Of a stretch of DNA of 64,000 nucleotides, positions 57,601-64,000 are shown piece by piece. The translations under genes were made by a program, and so were the position numbers. The stretch spans positions 14,188,168 through 14,252,167 of the forward strand of contig JAJEKV010000028.1 of NCBI GenBank assembly GCA_021234155.1, in the 5' to 3' direction. The notes under the pieces were generated by a model. It worked only from the letters and a program-made list of their open reading frames with translations. It was not told where the DNA came from and searched no databases. The stretch comes from Isoetes taiwanensis (Eukaryota; Streptophyta; Lycopodiopsida; Isoetales; Isoetaceae). Positions within the stretch are counted from its first letter, which is position 1, and each line of letters opens with the position of its first letter.

Positions 57601-58660
57601 AGGAGACTGTATTGAATGTGCTCGATGTTCTGAAGGCATAGTTTCCTACACTTTTTTATGGTTTTTTCCATAAATCTAAGAAGGCTACTCTTTGCCTTTC
57701 TCCGGCCATCTCCCTCCCTCCCACCAGAATCTCCTTACTCCCTCCAGCTTAATCTTTAATAATGTGTTTTACAGATTGCTTGATCTGTTATAACCTCATC
57801 AACACAGATCCTGCGGCATAAAATCACAAGTTTACATGCAAAACCAAGGCCTGTGGAAAAGATGAGCTTTGAAAGAGGTAATGGCATATTCATCATTGTT
57901 GCTTCTTGTAAAGACATTTGCTTCTCGAGTAAAAGTATACTAGGGTGTACCATCTAAAGTTCTTTTTAGAGAGTGCGAAGCTATCCAAAAAAGTACCCAA
58001 CACTGGGTACTGGGAACTTGCATAAATGTCTCAATAAACAATAAGTTTGAGAGTTGATTCATTAATTTTAATCTCTAATAATATTGTTAACACTATAGAT
58101 TGACATGTTATTGACCTTCAATTCAAAAGTTTTAAATTGATTTTAATGGGAAGAAAGCTTTAAAATTACCCAGTGAAGGTACTTTTGAGGGTTCCAAAAG
58201 TGGTACACCGTAGCATAGTTTCATGCTCTCGCTTTCTCTAAGATCTTCAAATTTTAGAGCGATCCTCCTTGTGAACATTGATGATCAAATTTAATCTCTG
58301 ACCCTTTCCTTGACAGAATGCTTTTTTGGATGGTTTAGCTATGCATCTTCTCCACGATCTTGTCTCAAGAAAAAAAAGGATATATGATTTTGTCTTGCCC
58401 TCATCATTGCTTTGATGTTTCAACATCTTCAACATTTTAGATTAGGTTTGCCTCATTTTCTTGCATTTTAGAGTTTCAAATTTTTTCCTGACATGTTTTT
58501 GGTACAAGGGCTTGGTTTTGGAAGATGTACCAATATGACGAGAGCTAAAGGTTCTAAGTTGTGCTTCTTGTATGGGTGGAATGGCTTTGGTGCAAGACTT
58601 GCTTTTGAGTCCCATCGGCTCTATCACAAGGGGAAATCCAAAAATCTAAATCTATCTCTA
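57601..58660. other. No recognisable gene
   Basis: AT-rich. Frames such as 58,247-58,435 minus are short and featureless. Confidence 0.5.
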
Positions 58661-58661
58661 T

Positions 58662-58760
58662 AGGAAGGAAGGAAGGAAGGAAGGAAGGAAGGTTCTTTTA
58701 TCGTCCATGAGGCCAATCAGCCTATGGGATCCAAATTACACGGTGCAAAGAAGAAGACAA
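58662..58760 (-). mobile_element. LINE copy E, 3' stub with (CCTT)n tail
   Basis: On the minus strand, GGATCCCATAGGCTGATTGG and CCTCATGGACGATAAAAG are followed by (CCTT)n at 58,662-58,693. The layout is the same as the 3' end of copy B. The upstream extent is uncertain; about 70-100 bp is recognisable. Confidence 0.8.
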
Positions 58761-59199
58761 GTTGATGATGATGACATAGAAATATTAGACATTAGTTCAC
58801 CAATATTAGATAGTAGTCCAACTTCATGCCATCCAAATGAGAAAAGAAAGACCCAAATTCTAACAAGGCATCCTATTTCTTTTTTCTCGACACTATAGCC
58901 ACAACCAATTTAATTCTTTTCCCTCTCAAATTTTTGCTCATTGTAACATTACATTTTAAATATCATGCTTTTTTTGCATCATTGAAAGTTGCAAGCACTT
59001 TTGTTTCTAAAATTATATAAGGGCTAACAACAATCTTAATAAGATATAAGATGAAAATAATATGTAAAGAAATAATATGATGCTTGAAAACAATAACATT
59101 TAAAGAGTTTGGTTAGAAGCAATATTTATTTTCATGTTTTTTATATATTGTTTATTTTTAAAACATCTCTTTTAATCACGTGTTTTTTATTGAAAAAAC

Positions 59200-59390
59200 A
59201 ACACCTGAAAATACTTACCTTCAGATGCATAGACATGTGGTCGTGCTCAGTTGGGTTAGTTTGTCTGCTGGGATTATAATCCTGTCTTTGCATTTTATTT
59301 GTTATAGTTATTTATTCTATTCTATTCTATTCTATTCTATTGGTGAATAAAGATCATTGTACTTAAAAAAAAAACACCTGAAAATACTTA
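59200..59390 (+). mobile_element. Small retroposon (SINE or LINE 3' stub) with 18 bp target duplication
   Basis: AACACCTGAAAATACTTA occurs at 59,200-59,217 and 59,373-59,390 and flanks a 155 bp insert. The insert has a tRNA A-box-like stretch (GTGCTCAGTTGGGTTAG at 59,243), about six TATTC units at 59,312-59,341, AATAAA at 59,345-59,350 and an A-run at the end. Target duplication and 3' A-run show retroposition. A B-box is not clear, so SINE status is open. Confidence 0.75.
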
Positions 59391-59437
59391 TTTTTATAAA
59401 ACCGCGCATGGAATCATGTAAAACAGTACTTAAAATA
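59391..59437. other. Spacer between retroposon and LINE F
   Basis: Short AT-rich sequence, nothing recognised. Confidence 0.5.
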
Positions 59438-62400
59438 TAGAATAGAATAGAATAGAATACATTAGCGTCCCTCAGGCCGTGAGGCCCCCGGACTTATGTA
59501 GCATCCTCATGAAGCTCCCATAGGGTGTCGCCAAAGAAACACGCGATAGATTTTATGTAGCCATCTAGCTGGGCTTCACTTGTTCTTTATATATTACCCG
59601 CATCGTGGTTTATATCCGGCTTCTTGGCCATACACAAATGTATCAATATAAATAGCTTTTGATCAGACTTTGTGGGCTTCTCGATCCGCTTCATCCGTGT
59701 TTTCGATTATTAGCCCTCTCTTTGTGCACCCCCGGTGTCTTATTATCATTTCTTTATAGCTTTCGCCATATCTGCGAGAGTCTCTTCTTTGTCATCAAGG
59801 CCGGGAGTGGAGATCCCACCGACCTTGTTAAATTTGACCTTATGTCGCTTGTAAACCGGCACTCCTTTACCATGTGCTCTTCGCCGCCTCTATTTTCCCC
59901 GAGTCACATACTCGCATATTCTCTCGGGCTTCTATCTATTTTCCTCCATCTATCTTTCTCCAATTCGAGGTCGGGCTTCCCATTCAATCGGCCGCCGCTC
60001 CCCGCACTCTTTATTCAACGCGGCCGCTTTTTGTATGTGATATGCCCCATCCGTCCCCCGATTGAAGGTTTCCAATAGCCATTCTCGCCTTTGGGCCCCA
60101 TGGTGCCGTGCCAGCCGCTTCATTGCTTTTCCCCGTCCATTCTTCGTCCCATCCATCCGCTTTTGTATAATCCGACTTAGTTGCATCCCCTATATTTGCC
60201 GGCCCATTTCGCCAATTCGTTAAACCATCCCTTGCTACCGCCATGTGTCAGTTTTTGTCGATTCATCTATCGCTATTGACGACAGCTTTGTCTTCTTTCC
60301 CATAGCTATTGTCCTTTATTAGGTATCTAATCGTTTTTCCCGTGCCCTCACTTCCATTGGCTTTTCCCCGCCTCATATAAGATTGTTGCCAATGATGTAC
60401 CTCGCCTTCACCGGAATTCCCGGCCCCGCGCCATTGCCTCAAGATGCCTTCTTTGTTTTTCCCATTTCTTTTCTCGACAGCCTGGTCCCCATGTCTCACA
60501 TCCGCATAACTGTTGATGCTACTATCGTGTTAAATAGATATGCTTTGATTTCCCAATTGGTGATCCTCATGTTGTTGCAATAATTCATCATGATGTAATA
60601 ATTGCCTATTGCCGCTTTTGGAACTGTATCCGCTTTCTTGACCATCTCCCCCCATGTGTGTGTCGCACTTTGATACACGTGCACCCGCGGGCCTCCTCCA
60701 GCCTCCTCCCCTTGTATCTAAATGGCCTGTGTTTTATCTTTGTCCCAAGGTCACTATTTTTGTTTTTCCCAAGTTGATCTGTCACCCCGCCTCCTCACAA
60801 AATTCCTCTAGTATCTCTAGCATTCTCTGGCATCCCTTTGGTTTTGGTCAGCCATCATACCTAAATCATCCGCATATAGCATTATTGGGACTTTTATTTT
60901 CCCTATCATTGGTGCTTCACTGCCTCCCCTGCCTTTCCCTGACAAATTCCCGTAAAGCATCTATGTATATCCCAAATAGTGTGGGCTTATAGTGGACAGC
61001 CTTTGTTTAACTCCCCGTATCGCATTCTATGGCTTCTCCTCCTCCTCATTTGCTTTGGCATACACCTTTTGGTATAGCCTTGCGATTGATCCCACTAACC
61101 CCTTCTCGGTGCTCTCAAATCTATTAGCCTAAGTAGAAGTTTATCTCTAGGCACCGTGGTCGGCTGGCTTTTTAAAGTCCACAAAGCGAAGATATGATCT
61201 TCTTGTTATTCTCCTTTGTCTCCGCTCTATCATTATCCTTAGAGTCACCAAATGGTCCGGTGGTCGAATATTCTGGTCGAAAACCGCCCACCTTGTGCTC
61301 GAAGCTTCCTTCTTCGCCCACATTTTCGCTTTTGATCCAAATTTTCCCGAACCATTTCGCGAATAATCGAGCTGACCATAATAGTCCTCGAATTGCTCGG
61401 TTCCTCCTTGTTTCCTCCTTTGCAAGCGGGATTACCTTGTTAAACCGCCATCTTCCTAAGACCCAAATGTACTACCTCATTGAATATTTACATTATAATC
61501 CCTATTATCTCTCGTTTCCTCGCACTTCGAAGATCTGCTTTGTTAGCCCATATAGATCCTGAGCTTTGTTATTTGCCATTTTGTTTAGTGCCCATGTCAC
61601 TTCTTCCTTGGAGAAAGGGGGGTTTGTGTCTACCTTCGGGTCCATGATTGGTGCGGCCTCTGTTTTGTACAACCGTTCTAGGTATCTTGTCCACCATTTC
61701 TATTTCCATTTCTTCTCCCCTTCCCCCTTTTGATGTACCCGCTTTGTTTTTGAGCCTCTTTTTCATATTGTTCCAGAATACCTTGGTCTCCTTTTCGGTC
61801 TTCTACCAATCCCCATTGGTGGTTTTTCAGTCCGGTCCTCTTTCTTTTCGCACTTTCACGTTACTTGCTCATTCCTCTTGGTATGCTCCTTCGCCCTTTT
61901 GCCTTTGGCTTGAATCCTTCGTTGTTCCATGCACCCCTTCATCAAACCATATACCGACCTTTTAAATGCTATATCCTTCCTTTTTCTCTTCTCCGGTCGC
62001 CACTCTAGTTGCTCCCTCCAAGATGTCGTTCATATCATTCCTCTGTTCTTCATTCCCTCTTCCCATTCCCTTCCTTCTATTTCCTTTTATACCGGTTTTA
62101 TGAATGTTCCCACTCTTTTTTTCTGAATTTAATTGTTATCTCGCCTGTTTACCTCTTCCTTGCTCAAGCATCCTGCTCTTCCCCTTTGTCGATTTATCTT
62201 GAGCAATATGGGTCCGTGTCCCTCCTCCTTCCTATCGGCCATTCCCCTAATTCCATCTTTTCGATTTCCTATTATTTCCTCATTTGCTATCACATAGTCT
62301 ACTATGTCAGTCTCCTGCAGGCATTTGTGCTTGTGGAATGCCTCAATCCTCCCATCTTCTTAAACTGTTGTATATAATTGTATCTGCCATTTGTACCCTC

Positions 62401-64000
62401 CATCGGTGTTTCTCCTCATTCATCAGTTCATTTCCCTCTACCCGTTCTCGCCGCCATTCCTCCCTCTTATAGTTACTGTGGTCCACCGCCTCTACTCGTT
62501 GTCTATCCCCTCGCTTTATGTGATTGTTCCCGTCCCGCCCTTGCATTAATATCCCCCACTATGATCAACATTCCTTTATCCCTATGTCTCATGATGATCT
62601 CTCCCATGCTTAATAGTTCCAGCTATCACATTGAGGCTGATAGTATACTATTAGCACATACTGATTTCGTAATCAAGTAACACAACATTTATAAGCATGT
62701 ATCTTTTATTAATATCGCTCTCCAAAATACATGCTTTTCTCGATACTACTATTCCTAATGTAACAGCTATCCTCAAGGCACCCCTTCCTATTTTGTAGTT
62801 CTTTTCTCCAACAGAACAAAGTGTAGCCCGTTCGTCTGGTAGCCTCTTTGTGCCGTGGTTCCCATGTCTCTACCAGACATATGATATCCCCGGTCTCGCG
62901 GTTTCGCTTAGGGCGCTCCCCATCATCCCAAGGATATCCCGTACAATTCCAGTACCGTGATTGTTATTTCTTCCTTCCTTTCTCGCACCCCCTGCCTCCC
63001 TTTTGTTCTATTATGTCCTTTTCCTCACTGTCCTCTAGTTCTTGCTCCCCGTCCCCCTCGCTTCTCTCCCTTGTCGGGCTTTACATTCTTGTCTAGGTCC
63101 CTTCCGACCTCTTTTTTCCGCCCCCATCCTAATCAGTGTTTGTGTTAGAATCTTGGGGCTGTTTCGGCCTATTGCCCCCCGGGGTGTTATTTCCCTCACC
63201 TGCTTCAGCTGTCCTTGCCCTCTCACTACCTCCGCTTCTTGATTCCCATCTCCCCTATCTCCCCGGGGTCCATCCCATCTCTCTCATAGTTTGTTCTTGG
63301 GTGTGTTCTCCCGTCCTCTTTTGAGGTATAGTTTCCCATTCTTTACCCCCGCTTGTACTCCCGCTGGGCTTCAGGTTCTTTTGACTTTCGCCAGGTTCTA
63401 CGGTAGCTCCCCTGCCTCGCATGGGTGTTAGTGCCTCTTATACTTTGAGACCATTCCCCTCAGTTTGAACCCTCAAGCGTGAATGATTCTCTCTTTGGTC
63501 GCCGAGATCTCTCATAGTCACATTTATATGTCTCGCTCTCCCTCTCCAAGCCCCTCTCGCTCTTGCCGCTTACTATCACATTCCGTGTTCCCCAAAAACG
63601 TTCTCCATAATCTCTGCAGCGACGAAACGTGTCTTCGTTAGCCCTCTCGGCTACTCCTATCAATCTTACATCAAGTTTAATCCTTTCCCGTTCTTTGAAC
63701 TCCACTATGTGCGGTTTAATCCTATCAAAACTCACCACGATCTAGATCTATTTGTTGCTTTTCTAATATCACCAACCTTTGTATGATTTTTCTTTTTCTT
63801 TTTCTTCTTCCATCCTCTTCCTAATTTCCACCTCTCAGATCTTCCACCACCTGCACCCGCTCTTCCACTTTCCCTATTGCCTCTTTGTTCTCATTTGCAC
63901 CGCCTCGCCAATGTGTTCGATTCCATCCATCCTCGACCCACGGCTTCCAAAATTTGCGTTCATCTCTGCGCCAAGAAGTCCCGCAGATCTTGCTTGAGTT
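59438..64000 (-). mobile_element. LINE copy F, near full-length, runs off the window
   Basis: Minus-strand non-LTR retrotransposon of a lineage different from copy B. Reading from the right: ORF1-like charged sequence near 63,460-63,740; the endonuclease strand VGDINARAG at about 62,545-62,570; a linker with KKRLKNKAGTSKGG near 61,750; RT block A FVDFKKPADHG near 61,150-61,185; the catalytic YADDL box at about 60,860-60,885 preceded by VPIML; then a long thumb/C-terminal region. It ends at 59,460-59,500 with a short stem (GGCCTCACGGCCTGAGG) and an (ATTCT)n tract at 59,438-59,458. Stops and frameshifts are frequent. Plus-strand frames in this stretch are pyrimidine-rich shadows. Confidence 0.82.

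Noticed and set aside
59650-63990. Long plus-strand frames rich in Ser, Pro, Leu and Phe
   Set aside because: Antisense shadows of the purine-rich minus-strand LINE F, whose endonuclease and YADD motifs are on the other strand.

Overview
The window looks like nuclear DNA of a land plant, probably not an angiosperm, though this cannot be fixed from sequence alone. The evidence is a five-exon plant-type gene with short GT-AG introns, chromodomain Ty3/gypsy and LINE retrotransposons, a pogo/Tigger-like DNA transposon with an intron, and Argonaute-like exons. Only one intact host gene is visible: mitochondrial L-2-hydroxyglutarate dehydrogenase (45,371-47,839, plus strand, five exons, 462 codons in frame). 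Almost everything else recognisable is mobile DNA or its relics, nested several deep.

Layout. 0.1-1.7 kb: 5'-truncated LINE on the minus strand (copy A). 4.9-9.45 and 22.26-23.25 kb: one near full-length LINE on the plus strand (copy B: tandem-repeat 5' UTR, ORF1, endonuclease, reverse transcriptase, zinc-knuckle tail). It is split by a 12.8 kb chromovirus at 9,454-22,256 that has 1.5 kb LTRs, a tRNA-Met-type primer binding site, a polypurine tract, gag, protease, RT, RNase H and integrase with a chromodomain. Ahead of gag the chromovirus carries two extra coding units, each behind its own TATA box and a pair of long palindromes. The first ends in a histone H3 fold; the second is unrecognised. 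26.0-26.5 kb: MITE. 27.7-28.9 kb: LINE 3' end (copy C) with a (TATTC)n tail. 31.8-33.2 kb: cluster of fold-back repeats.

33,195-44,955: an 11.8 kb element bounded by a 13 bp inverted repeat and a TA duplication, inserted in one of those fold-back repeats; a related sequence at 32,28x shows the unoccupied site. It carries a frameshifted pogo/Tigger transposase gene, a small intact opposite-strand ORF, several tandem arrays, and a broken multi-exon fragment of the PIWI domain of an Argonaute gene. 45.0-45.16 kb is more fold-back repeat directly upstream of the dehydrogenase gene. 52.0-52.3 kb: fold-back MITE. 54.4-57.6 kb: LINE remnant (copy D) interrupted by tandem repeats and a second copy of the 26 kb MITE. 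58.66 kb: LINE 3' stub (copy E). 59.2 kb: small retroposon with an 18 bp target duplication. 59.4-64.0 kb: minus-strand LINE of a different lineage (copy F).

The two observations most worth following are the histone H3 fold carried by a chromodomain retrotransposon and the Argonaute fragment carried by a DNA transposon. Both are host chromatin or silencing genes found inside mobile elements, and both are now broken by frameshifts. The LINE copies also share an unusual 3' end: a short stem-loop followed by a microsatellite instead of poly(A).
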